Source: Phyllobacterium sp. OV277 (GTDB lineage Bacteria > Pseudomonadota > Alphaproteobacteria > Rhizobiales > Rhizobiaceae). Taken from it: a stretch of DNA of 64,000 nt. Both the position numbers and the translations under genes were made by a program. How positions within the stretch are numbered: position 1 is the stretch's first letter; the number at the start of each line of letters is the position of its first letter. Below, one piece after another: positions 25,753 to 33,059 of the stretch. The stretch lies in the NCBI RefSeq assembly GCF_900104355.1, contig NZ_FNIY01000004.1, forward strand, positions 124,001-188,000. The letters are read 5' to 3'. The notes under the pieces are model-generated. The model saw only the letters and a program-made list of their open reading frames with translations. It was not told the DNA's origin and searched no databases.

Positions 25753-27171
25753 ATGAGATATCCCCGGGACTTGCATGGATACGGAGAAATCCCGCCACAG
25801 GCCGATTGGCCTGACAATGCGAAAATCGCCATCCAGTTCGTTCTCAACTATGAGGAGGGCGGCGAGAATTGCATGCTGCACGGCGATGCCGCTTCCGAAG
25901 CCTTCCTCTCGGAGATCGTCGGGGCGCAGGCCTGGGAAGGTCAGCGGCACTGGAACATGGAGTCGATTTACGAATATGGCGCCCGTGCCGGTTTCTGGCG
26001 CTTGCATCGCCTGTTTACCGGGAAGAATGTCCCCCTGACAGTCTATGGTGTGGCCACCGCTTTGCAGCGCTCGCCAGCGCAGGTTCGAGCCATGCTGGAT
26101 GCCAACTGGGAGATCGCATCGCACGGGCTCAAATGGATCGAATACAAGGACTACACAAAAGACGCCGAGCGTGAGCATATGCGCGAGGCCATCCGTATAC
26201 ATACGGCCATCACAGGCGAACGCCCAAGAGGCTGGTATACTGGCCGCTGCTCCGTCAACACTGTAAACCTTGCCACCGAGGAAGGCGGATTTGATTATGT
26301 TTCCGATTCCTATGCCGACGATCTGCCCTATTGGCACGAAATGGGTGACCGACACCAGTTGATCATCCCCTATACGCTTGACGCCAATGATATGCGCTTT
26401 GCCACGCCGCAGGGCTTCAATTCCGGCGAGCAATTCTTCGCCTACCTCAAAGACAGTTTCGATACGCTTTATGCCGAAGGCGAAGCGGGATTTCCAAAAT
26501 TGATGAGCATCGGCCTGCATTGCCGTCTTGCCGGCAGACCGGGACGAACAGCCGCTATTGCCCGCTTTATCGATTATGTGCAGAGCCATAGCCATGTCTG
26601 GCTGGCCCGCCGTATCGATATTGCCCGGCACTGGGCAAAAACCCATCCCTATCGGGCATCCGAGCTCCGCCCGTCGGCTCTGATGGAAGCTGCATTTGTC
26701 GATCGCTTCGGCGGCATATTCGAACATTCGCAATGGATTGCACAGCGTGCCTTTGCCTGCGAACTTTCCCATGGCCACGACAATGCTCCGGGGCTTCACG
26801 GCATGTTGACCAGTATATTCCGCAGCGCATCGCCGAATGAACGACTTGCGGTGCTCAAGGCCCACCCTGATCTGGCCGGAAAACTGGCGCAAGCAAAAAG
26901 ACTTACCGAAAGCTCGACGCAGGAACAGGCATCCGCTGGTCTCGATGCGCTGACCGATACGGAACGCGCGCAGTTCGAAGCATTGAATGGGCTCTATGTC
27001 GAGACCTTTGGCTTCCCCTTCATCATCGCCGTCAAGGATCACAGCAAGGATGCAATCCTTGATGCCTTCCGGACGCGGATCAAGAACGACCAACAGACCG
27101 AATTCAACACAGCCTGCCAACAGGTGGAGAGGATTGCCCTGCTTCGTCTGCAAGCTTTGCTGCCAAATTGA
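25753..27171 (+). CDS. puuE: Fused allantoinase (PuuE) / OHCU decarboxylase (UraD)
   Basis: A 472-residue two-domain protein. Residues 1 to about 310 are a polysaccharide-deacetylase-fold allantoinase of PuuE type (MRYPRDLHGYGEIPPQADWP, WEIASHGLKW, GWYTGRCS). From about 315 to the end is an OHCU decarboxylase domain (VDRFGGIFEHSQWIA, LHGMLTSIFRSAS, LKAHPDLAGKL). Together they would turn OHCU into S-allantoin and then allantoate, each domain lacking its own start. ATG at 25753 has AGGTGG 5 bases upstream; GTG at 25744 with GGAGG 4 bases upstream is an alternative. The allA gene follows after 9 bp. Confidence 0.9.
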   Translation: MRYPRDLHGYGEIPPQADWPDNAKIAIQFVLNYEEGGENCMLHGDAASEAFLSEIVGAQAWEGQRHWNMESIYEYGARAGFWRLHRLFTGKNVPLTVYGVATALQRSPAQVRAMLDANWEIASHGLKWIEYKDYTKDAEREHMREAIRIHTAITGERPRGWYTGRCSVNTVNLATEEGGFDYVSDSYADDLPYWHEMGDRHQLIIPYTLDANDMRFATPQGFNSGEQFFAYLKDSFDTLYAEGEAGFPKLMSIGLHCRLAGRPGRTAAIARFIDYVQSHSHVWLARRIDIARHWAKTHPYRASELRPSALMEAAFVDRFGGIFEHSQWIAQRAFACELSHGHDNAPGLHGMLTSIFRSASPNERLAVLKAHPDLAGKLAQAKRLTESSTQEQASAGLDALTDTERAQFEALNGLYVETFGFPFIIAVKDHSKDAILDAFRTRIKNDQQTEFNTACQQVERIALLRLQALLPN

Positions 27172-27180
27172 GGAGTGAAC

Positions 27181-27678
27181 ATGTCACAGCCCATGCGCGA
27201 GATTTTGGTTCAACCCCTGTCCCGCGAGGTTTTCGCGCCGTTCGGGGACGTGATTGAGGCACCGGGATCATCGAGTTTCCCCATCAACCACGGCATGTGC
27301 GACCGCTATCATGATCTGGCGAAGGTCGAAACATCGGGTGAAAATGCCCGCGTCATGATCAGCCTCCTGCGCGGCAAGCCTTATGAATTGCCGTTGAAGC
27401 TCGCCATGGTAGAACGGCATCCCCTTGGCAGTCAGGCCTTCATGCCCCTGTCGACCCATCCATTTCTGGTTGTAGTAGCTCCCGATGAGGCGGCAGGCGC
27501 CGGAAACCCCATCGCCTTTGTAACCCAGCCGGGACAGGGCGTGAATATCCATCGCAATATCTGGCACGGAATCCTGACACCGCTTGGCGGCATCTCTGAT
27601 TTTGTCGTCGTGGATCGCGGTGGCGATGGCGTCAATCTGCAGGAATATTTCTACAGCGAACCATTCATTATCCGTTGA
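27181..27678 (+). CDS. allA: Ureidoglycolate lyase
   Basis: A 165-residue cupin-like AllA. It has PLSREVFAPFGDVIE at the start, HPLGSQAFMPLS, and the pair GVNIHRNIWHGIL, which in the family carries metal/substrate residues. It splits ureidoglycolate into glyoxylate and urea, joining purine breakdown to the gcl operon at 38-42 kb. ATG at 27181 has AGGAG 5 bases upstream; GTG at 27175 is too close to the SD. Confidence 0.92.
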   Translation: MSQPMREILVQPLSREVFAPFGDVIEAPGSSSFPINHGMCDRYHDLAKVETSGENARVMISLLRGKPYELPLKLAMVERHPLGSQAFMPLSTHPFLVVVAPDEAAGAGNPIAFVTQPGQGVNIHRNIWHGILTPLGGISDFVVVDRGGDGVNLQEYFYSEPFIIR

Positions 27679-27685
27679 AAATTGA

Positions 27686-27714
27686 TGGCTGACGCTTCAA
27701 GCAAGCGTCAGCCA
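27686..27714. terminator. Bidirectional terminator between allA and the deaminase gene
   Basis: A perfect 12-bp stem TGGCTGACGCTT / AAGCGTCAGCCA with a 5-base loop, placed between two convergent genes. Confidence 0.8.
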
Positions 27715-27720
27715 GATTCA

Positions 27721-28326
27721 TCAGTTCAAGGGGATTGAGTTCTGGTCCTTGCTGGACTGATACTGGTCGGAGAGATCAGCATATTTTTTGCTGATCTTGG
27801 CAGCGCGAGCCTGCAATCTGCTCCGCTCCGGTTCAGCTTCCGCCTCAATCAACGCGTGGATGGCATAGCTCTTCCAGAATGCGTTCTCCTTGTTATAGCC
27901 GCCCGGTTCCAGCGTAAAGACTTCCTTCAATATCTTCAGATCATGCGGGATGGCGAAAGCGTCGCGCGAATCCTCATGGCTGAAAAAGTAATAGAAATTG
28001 TCGAACCCAGCCCAAGTAATGGCTGAAAGGCACATGGAACAAGGCTCGTGGGTCGACAGAAAGATCAACTCCTTGGGATCAGGCCGCTTGTCTTCATTCA
28101 CCTCATAGAAGCGTTTCAACGTATGAACCTCACCATGCCAGAGTGGGTTCTCCGTTTCATTGTTGGTTTCGGCCAGCACAACCGACAGGTCTGATTTTCG
28201 CAGCACTGCGGCGCCGAAGATCTTGTTGCCTGCCGCCACACCCTCTTCGGTCATTGGAATAATCTGATGTTCCATGGCATCGAGCAATGCGTCGATAATT
28301 CCGGCTGTCGAGCTTTCCTCAGTCAT
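27721..28326 (-). CDS. CDA-fold nucleoside/nucleobase deaminase (second guanine deaminase candidate)
   Basis: A 201-residue cytidine-deaminase-fold protein. The zinc site is H64-G-E66 (PLWHGEVHTL) with P-C96-S-M-C99 (HEPCSMCLSAITWAG). Glycine replaces the common Ala between His and Glu. The family includes guanine deaminase of Bacillus type, cytosine deaminase and tRNA adenosine deaminase. The C-terminus (about 150-201) is charged, longer than in GuaD of Bacillus. It sits in a purine block beside a purine permease, so a purine base is the likely substrate even though an amidohydrolase GuaD is present 9 kb away. ATG at 28326 follows AAAGGA. Confidence 0.78.
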   Translation of the reverse strand: MTEESSTAGIIDALLDAMEHQIIPMTEEGVAAGNKIFGAAVLRKSDLSVVLAETNNETENPLWHGEVHTLKRFYEVNEDKRPDPKELIFLSTHEPCSMCLSAITWAGFDNFYYFFSHEDSRDAFAIPHDLKILKEVFTLEPGGYNKENAFWKSYAIHALIEAEAEPERSRLQARAAKISKKYADLSDQYQSSKDQNSIPLN

Positions 28327-28359
28327 TGATGGGTCCTTTACTCCGGTTTGGAAACAGAA

Positions 28360-28388
28360 GGGCCCGGATGCGCGATGCATCCAGGCCC
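28360..28388 (-). terminator. Hairpin between the purine permease and the deaminase
   Basis: A 12-bp stem with one mismatch (28360-28371 with 28377-28388) and a 5-base loop, in the 67-bp gap between the two minus-strand genes. A U-containing tract (TTCTGTTTCC) follows on the minus strand. Confidence 0.6.
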
Positions 28389-28393
28389 GATTT

Positions 28394-29686
28394 TCACACA
28401 GGAAACAGCGTGTAGCGAACGACAAAGAGGATCGCGACAAGCCAGGTTGCCAGATGCACGTCCTTGACCCGTCCGGTGAAGGTTTTCAGCACCACATAAC
28501 TGATGAAACCAAAAGCCAGACCATTGGCGATCGAATAGGTGAACGGGATCATCAGCGCAGTCAGCGCTGCCGGAGTCGACTCCGTAATGTCAGCCCATTC
28601 GATGTCGATAAGTTCGCGCATCATGAGACCGGCAACATACAGCAAGGCTGGTGCCGTGGCATAACCCGGAACAGAACCAGCCAGCGGTGCGATGAAGAGC
28701 GCAGCCAGAAACAGGATGGCGATGGTGAGTGCTGTCAATCCTGTTCGTCCTCCAGCCTGAACGCCGGATGCGCTTTCCACATAGGCCGTCGTGCTGCTGG
28801 TACCGAGTAGCGAACCTGCAACGATAGCCGTACTGTCGGCAAATAGAGCGCGGCCCAGACGATTGGGTTTACCCTCTTCAATGAGGCCAGCCCGTTTGCT
28901 CACACCGATCAGCGTACCCGTCGCATCGAACACCTCGACAAGGACAAACACCAGAATGACCTGCAACAGACCCGTGTGTAGCGCGCCCATAATATCGAGC
29001 TGCAGGAATGTCGGAGCGAGACTTGGCGGTGCAGAGAATACGCCCTTGAACTCGCTTGCGCCAACCAGCATGGACAGGACGGTGACAACTAGAATTCCGA
29101 TCAGGATTGCACCGCGTATTTTAAGCGCATCAAGAACAGCGATGATGAAGAAACCCAGAATTGCGAACAAGGCAGGCGTGCTGCCCAGATGACCCAATCC
29201 GATAAATGTTGCAGGGTTTGCGACAATGATCCCTGAGTTTTTCAGTGCAATGAATGCAAGGAAAAGCCCGATGCCCGCCGCAATGGAACTGCGCAGCGAT
29301 TTGGGAATTCCGGCGACAAGCCAGCTGCGCACGCCCGTGACGGTGAGCACGAGGAAAATACATCCTGAAATGAAAACAGCACCCAGCGCCTGCTGCCAGG
29401 TGAAGCCCATCGCAGCCACCACGGTGAAGGCGAAGAAGGCGTTGAGCCCCATCCCCGGCGCCATGCCGATGGGCCAGTTGGCCACGAGCGCCATGACCAG
29501 CGACCCGAGAGCCGCTGCGATACAGGTCGCAACGAAGATCGCATTGCGGTCCATACCCGTCGATGACAGGATTTCTGGATTGACAAAGATGATGTACGAC
29601 ATCGTCAGGAATGTCGTCAGTCCGGCGAGCATCTCGATGCGCGCCGTTGTGTTGTGTTCTCTCAGCTTGAAAAGCTTTTCGAGCAT
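28394..29686 (-). CDS. AzgA-type purine permease (NCS2 family: adenine/guanine/hypoxanthine)
   Basis: A 430-residue integral membrane protein with about 12-14 hydrophobic segments. AzgA-family signatures are seen: EMLAGLTTFLTMSYIIFVNP, PGMGLNAFFAFTVV (30-100), and the central EVFDATGTLIGVSKRAGL with SSTTAYVESASGVQAGGRTG. These transporters import purine bases with protons. Such a carrier fits the start of the pathway encoded here. Its own promoter region of 255 bp separates it from allE upstream, and the deaminase lies downstream. Confidence 0.9.
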   Translation of the reverse strand: MLEKLFKLREHNTTARIEMLAGLTTFLTMSYIIFVNPEILSSTGMDRNAIFVATCIAAALGSLVMALVANWPIGMAPGMGLNAFFAFTVVAAMGFTWQQALGAVFISGCIFLVLTVTGVRSWLVAGIPKSLRSSIAAGIGLFLAFIALKNSGIIVANPATFIGLGHLGSTPALFAILGFFIIAVLDALKIRGAILIGILVVTVLSMLVGASEFKGVFSAPPSLAPTFLQLDIMGALHTGLLQVILVFVLVEVFDATGTLIGVSKRAGLIEEGKPNRLGRALFADSTAIVAGSLLGTSSTTAYVESASGVQAGGRTGLTALTIAILFLAALFIAPLAGSVPGYATAPALLYVAGLMMRELIDIEWADITESTPAALTALMIPFTYSIANGLAFGFISYVVLKTFTGRVKDVHLATWLVAILFVVRYTLFPV

Positions 29687-29941
29687 AATTCCTCCCCTGG
29701 CTCACGCCGAGTCTCCGGTTGCTGCATGACTGCCCGATTTGGCGAGTCGCGTGGCTGCCTGTTTTGAGTTTACAAATGTCTGTAATCAAGAGAAAACTGG
29801 CGCATACTCCTCCACGGCCAGTCCCTCCTCAGTGTTGCCACTGCCACATTGATTGTGCGTCTTCCGCCGCGGCGATGCTAGGCTCTGATTTCCGCAAGCA
29901 TGGGCGAAACAGCTTCAATATTTTATTGATGCAGAGCCGCT

Positions 29942-30778
29942 TCAAGCGTTCCGATGAAACGTAAGTTTCATGTGACGGTTGACGTCCTTATAGAGCAGAT
30001 AGCGGAATGGGTTAGGGCCTCCTGCATAGCACGCCTGTGGGCAGAAGGCACGCAGCCACATGAAGTCACCGGCTTCGACCTCAACCCAATCCTGATTGAG
30101 GCGATAAACCGCCTTACCTTCAAGCACATAGAGACCATGTTCCATCACATGTGTCTCAGCAAACGGAATGACGGCTCCTGGTTGAAGCGTGACAATGGTG
30201 ACGTGCATATCGTGGCGCATGTCCGCCGGGTCCACAAAGCGGGTGGTTGCCCACCGGCCTTCCGTATCAGGCATTACAGAAGGCTCGATATCGTGTTCAT
30301 TAAGAACCAGTGGTGTTGGAATATCGATGCCATCGACAGCCTCGTAGGATTTGCGAATCCAATGAAAGCGCACGAAGGCACTGGTCACGTTCAGAACTGA
30401 CCAATCCGTCGCCGGAGGAATAAATGCATAGCCTCCCGGCCGCATGACGTGAATCTCACCGGCGAGCGTCAACTGCAACTCGCCTTCCACAATGAAGAGT
30501 ACACCCTCGGCACCTTTATCCAGCTCAGGACGGGTGCTGCCTCCCCCGGGCGCAACTTCCATAATGTATTGTGAGAAAGTCTCGGCAAAGCCGGACAGAG
30601 GCCGGGCGATGATCCAGCAACGGGTTTTGTCCCAAAATGGCAAAGCGCTGGTGACGATATCCTGCATCACGCCACCAGGAATGACCGCATATGCCTCGGT
30701 GAAAACAGCCCGCCCTGTAAGCAGCTGGTTTTGCTGGGGATGTCCGCCATGGGGTGCATAATATGTATTTCGGGACAT
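29942..30778 (-). CDS. allE: (S)-ureidoglycine aminohydrolase, bicupin
   Basis: A 278-residue bicupin of the YlbA/AllE family. The first cupin covers about 60-130 and the second 180-260, with metal ligands of the second in ETHVMEHGLYVLEG. Opening and closing segments (YYAPHGGHPQQNQLLTGRAVFTEAYAVIPGG; DFMWLRAFCPQACYAGG) match the family. It releases ammonia from ureidoglycine to give ureidoglycolate, the AllA substrate. The allantoate amidohydrolase (AllC) needed one step earlier is not in the window. It is the first gene of the minus-strand group that continues with the permease. Confidence 0.92.
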   Translation of the reverse strand: MSRNTYYAPHGGHPQQNQLLTGRAVFTEAYAVIPGGVMQDIVTSALPFWDKTRCWIIARPLSGFAETFSQYIMEVAPGGGSTRPELDKGAEGVLFIVEGELQLTLAGEIHVMRPGGYAFIPPATDWSVLNVTSAFVRFHWIRKSYEAVDGIDIPTPLVLNEHDIEPSVMPDTEGRWATTRFVDPADMRHDMHVTIVTLQPGAVIPFAETHVMEHGLYVLEGKAVYRLNQDWVEVEAGDFMWLRAFCPQACYAGGPNPFRYLLYKDVNRHMKLTFHRNA

Positions 30779-30882
30779 GCGTGACTCCTCAGCTTGTTCA
30801 ATAAATGTCTAACCGTTGCCTATTTCTGTCCCGGTTCTACCTGCTTAAGTCAACTGAACGACATATATTTTCACGTCAAACA

Positions 30883-30903
30883 TTTTCAAATTTGTATTGA
30901 AAA
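30883..30903. promoter_or_regulatory. Inverted repeat in the allE promoter region
   Basis: TTTTCAA-N7-TTGAAAA, about 105-125 bases before the allE start. An AT-rich inverted repeat of the size expected for a dimeric regulator; the protein is unknown, the purine LysR being one candidate. Confidence 0.35.
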
Positions 30904-31034
30904 TACATGAGCGCTCAGCCTTCAAACTTCGAGGCAATCAGGGAGTCCGCCGCTTTCATGCCTAATCTGTTCACCTCTCGATCGTTAGTTGGGAATGTAC
31001 AGAGTCTTTCGTTTACAGGACATCGCTCACTCGC

Positions 31035-31259
31035 TCAGTTTATACCACCAATTATCTGCGTGCCCGAGAAACCGGTAAAACCGAGGCGGGGGCCATTTGC
31101 TGGCGCTTTGCTCGTCGACGAAACTTTCCCATTGTCGATGTCTGTCTTAAAAGCGTACCCGGTGTTCGCCTTGTAACTTGCTAAGTGTGATGGTCCGCCT
31201 GATGTAGAGCAGGCAGCAAGAGTAACCGCAACGGCTGTAACGAGAAGTAGACGTGTCAT
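31035..31259 (-). CDS. Small lipoprotein, function unknown
   Basis: A 74-residue protein with a lipoprotein signal: MTRLLLVTAVAVTLAACSTSGG, lipobox LAAC with Cys17 as the lipidation site. The remaining approximately 57 residues are polar and Gly/Ser/Lys-rich without a recognisable domain. SD AAAAGGAGG lies well placed upstream. It is divergent from a TetR gene across a region with direct repeats, so TetR probably controls it. The likely location is the periplasmic face of a membrane. Confidence 0.7.
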   Translation of the reverse strand: MTRLLLVTAVAVTLAACSTSGGPSHLASYKANTGYAFKTDIDNGKVSSTSKAPANGPRLGFTGFSGTQIIGGIN

Positions 31260-31321
31260 GATAAAACCCTCCTTTTGGGGTCAAAACGCAGCAATGGGTA
31301 AAGCTGCTTGAACTGCGATTG

Positions 31322-31355
31322 CATTACGACTATAATATCACATTACGATCATAAT
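31322..31355. promoter_or_regulatory. Tandem operator candidate between the lipoprotein and TetR genes
   Basis: CATTACGACTATAAT (31322-31336) and CATTACGATCATAAT (31341-31355) are near-identical, 19 bp apart, and each is roughly palindromic (ATTA...TAAT). An outer ATTGCATTA / TAATGCAAT inverted repeat frames them. Fits a TetR dimer pair controlling both genes. Confidence 0.5.
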
Positions 31356-31390
31356 GCAATAAGCTAAAACAACCGGATTGGGAGATCGGC

Positions 31391-31972
31391 ATGCGCTATG
31401 AAAAAGGACATAAGGAAAGCACCCGGCAGCAGATCACCGAGGTGGCGTCGAAGCAGTTCAGAGATCAGGGAGTATCCGCAGTTGGGCTCGCAGCGATCAT
31501 GGCCGATGCCGGTCTGACAAACGGGGCGTTCTACACGCATTTCTCGTCGAAGAATGATTTGGTGAGGGAATGTGTTGAACAAACTCTTGATGCACAGCTC
31601 CAAGCCATATCGCGAAATATCAGCGAACACGGGCTTGAAGCAGTGCTGCGGCAGTATCTAAGCCCAAGCCATCGCGATGATCGGGGGCATGGCTGCCCAT
31701 CCGCCGCTCTTCTACCAGAGATTAGCAGGCAATCTCCCGAAATCAGGCATGCTTACACCGCGCGATTCAATGCGGTGATCGAAGTGATTGCACAGCAGTT
31801 GCCCGGGCATGACCCCGACGATGCTCATCAAACGGCTCGCGCTATGTTTGCACTGGTCGTGGGATCGCTTCAGCTAGCGCGCGCTGTCGATGATCCCGCA
31901 CTGTCTGATGACATTCTTGAAGGTGCCATTGCCGCCGTCCTGCGTCTGGCGGCGCGCCCCTCCAAGGCCTAG
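31391..31972 (+). CDS. TetR/AcrR-family regulator
   Basis: A 193-residue TetR protein: N-terminal helix-turn-helix (about 8-55, STRQQITEVASKQFRDQGVSAVGLAAIMADAGLTNGAFYTHFSSKNDLV; core GLTNGAFYTHF) and a C-terminal TetR_C-type helical domain with GHGCPSAALLPEI. The HTH resembles the AcrR/YxaF group, which often controls transporters or stress genes. The effector is not evident. Divergent from the lipoprotein gene. Confidence 0.88.
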   Translation: MRYEKGHKESTRQQITEVASKQFRDQGVSAVGLAAIMADAGLTNGAFYTHFSSKNDLVRECVEQTLDAQLQAISRNISEHGLEAVLRQYLSPSHRDDRGHGCPSAALLPEISRQSPEIRHAYTARFNAVIEVIAQQLPGHDPDDAHQTARAMFALVVGSLQLARAVDDPALSDDILEGAIAAVLRLAARPSKA

Positions 31973-32196
31973 CAACCGGTGTTAGATTTCAGGAAGCGGG
32001 GCGTCCATATCTGCCCCGAAAGGATCAAATCCTCCAGCAACCAGTATAAACTGGCCATGTGAATCCGTCGTTCTTGCTGATAGCTGTTCACCAAAATTAG
32101 ATTGCCTGTATTTCTCCTGCACGAAATGCTATTCTAAAAACACTGCGCGTTGCGAATTCATGTCCACAGCCAATTCTGGCAGGGAGGGGACAAGAA

Positions 32197-33012
32197 ATGG
32201 CGGTCGTACTTGTTCTGGTTGTCATTGCGGTTGCTTCAGTTCTCTTTCATCTGTTGAGTCCTTGGTGGTGGACGCCAATTGCGTCCAACTGGAACTACAT
32301 CGACAATACAATCATCATTACATTCTGGATTACCGGTTTTGTATTTGTCGCGGTGGTGCTGTTTGTTGCCTATTGCGTTTTCCGCTTTCGGCACAAGCCG
32401 GGAAATCGTGCTCACTACGAGCCCGAAAATAGAAAACTGGAATTCTGGCTCGCCACAGTTACCACTATCGGGGTCGTGGCCATGCTGGCTCCGGGCCTGT
32501 TTGTCTGGAATCAATTCGTCACCGTTCCGCAGGACGCCACCAATGTTGAGGTCGTTGGCCAGCAGTGGCAATGGAGCTTTCGCCTCCCGGGCGCTAATGG
32601 TCAGCTTGGCACATCAGACACCCGCGACGTCAGCAGTGACAACCCTTTGGGTGTAAAGAAGAACGATGCGGCGGGTCTGGACGACATCATTGTTGAAGGC
32701 GGCGAGTTGCATGTGCCAATAGGCAAACCGGTGAAGATGCTTCTACGCTCCGTCGACGTCCTGCACGACTTTTACGTCCCTGAATTCCGGGCAAAGATGG
32801 ACATGGTTCCCGGCATGGTCACCTATTTCTGGTTTACCCCCACACGGACCGGTACCTTCGAAGTCCTTTGCGCGGAATTGTGCGGCGTCGGACATCCCCA
32901 GATGCGCGGGACCGTCGTGGTCGACACCGAGGCCGACTATCAGACGTGGCTGGAGCAACAACACACATTCACGCAGATGATGGCGTCGGGAGAAGTTAAG
33001 ACGACACAGTGA
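32197..33012 (+). CDS. coxB: Cytochrome c oxidase subunit II
   Basis: A 271-residue subunit II. Two N-terminal membrane helices (about 1-22, 38-62, with a further hydrophobic stretch at 85-105) and a periplasmic cupredoxin domain. All CuA ligands are present: H190, C225, E227, C229, H233 and M236 (CAELCGVGHPQM). It accepts electrons from cytochrome c and passes them to subunit I. The CuA site rules out a quinol oxidase. An insert of about 25 residues (GTSDTRDVSSDNPLGVKK) sits before the second half of the domain. First gene of the oxidase operon; SD GGGAGGGG before ATG at 32197. Confidence 0.9.
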   Translation: MAVVLVLVVIAVASVLFHLLSPWWWTPIASNWNYIDNTIIITFWITGFVFVAVVLFVAYCVFRFRHKPGNRAHYEPENRKLEFWLATVTTIGVVAMLAPGLFVWNQFVTVPQDATNVEVVGQQWQWSFRLPGANGQLGTSDTRDVSSDNPLGVKKNDAAGLDDIIVEGGELHVPIGKPVKMLLRSVDVLHDFYVPEFRAKMDMVPGMVTYFWFTPTRTGTFEVLCAELCGVGHPQMRGTVVVDTEADYQTWLEQQHTFTQMMASGEVKTTQ

Positions 33013-33059
33013 GGCGGCGTAACTCTTCGGGAGGAGAGTAACCACAGGGAGGGCATTCG

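Noticed and set aside
25708-27153. An open frame of 481 codons on the minus strand
   Set aside because: It is the antisense shadow of the puuE-uraD fusion; no domain recognised and no SD.
19510-30903. A TTTCAAAA-like string shared by the puuD, uraH and allE promoter regions
   Set aside because: Too short and AT-rich to be distinguished from chance; only the allE inverted repeat was kept as a weak feature.
32013-32045. tRNA-like end (GGATCAAATCCTCC followed by ACCA)
   Set aside because: The putative T-arm would have a 3-base loop and there are no matching D or anticodon arms upstream.
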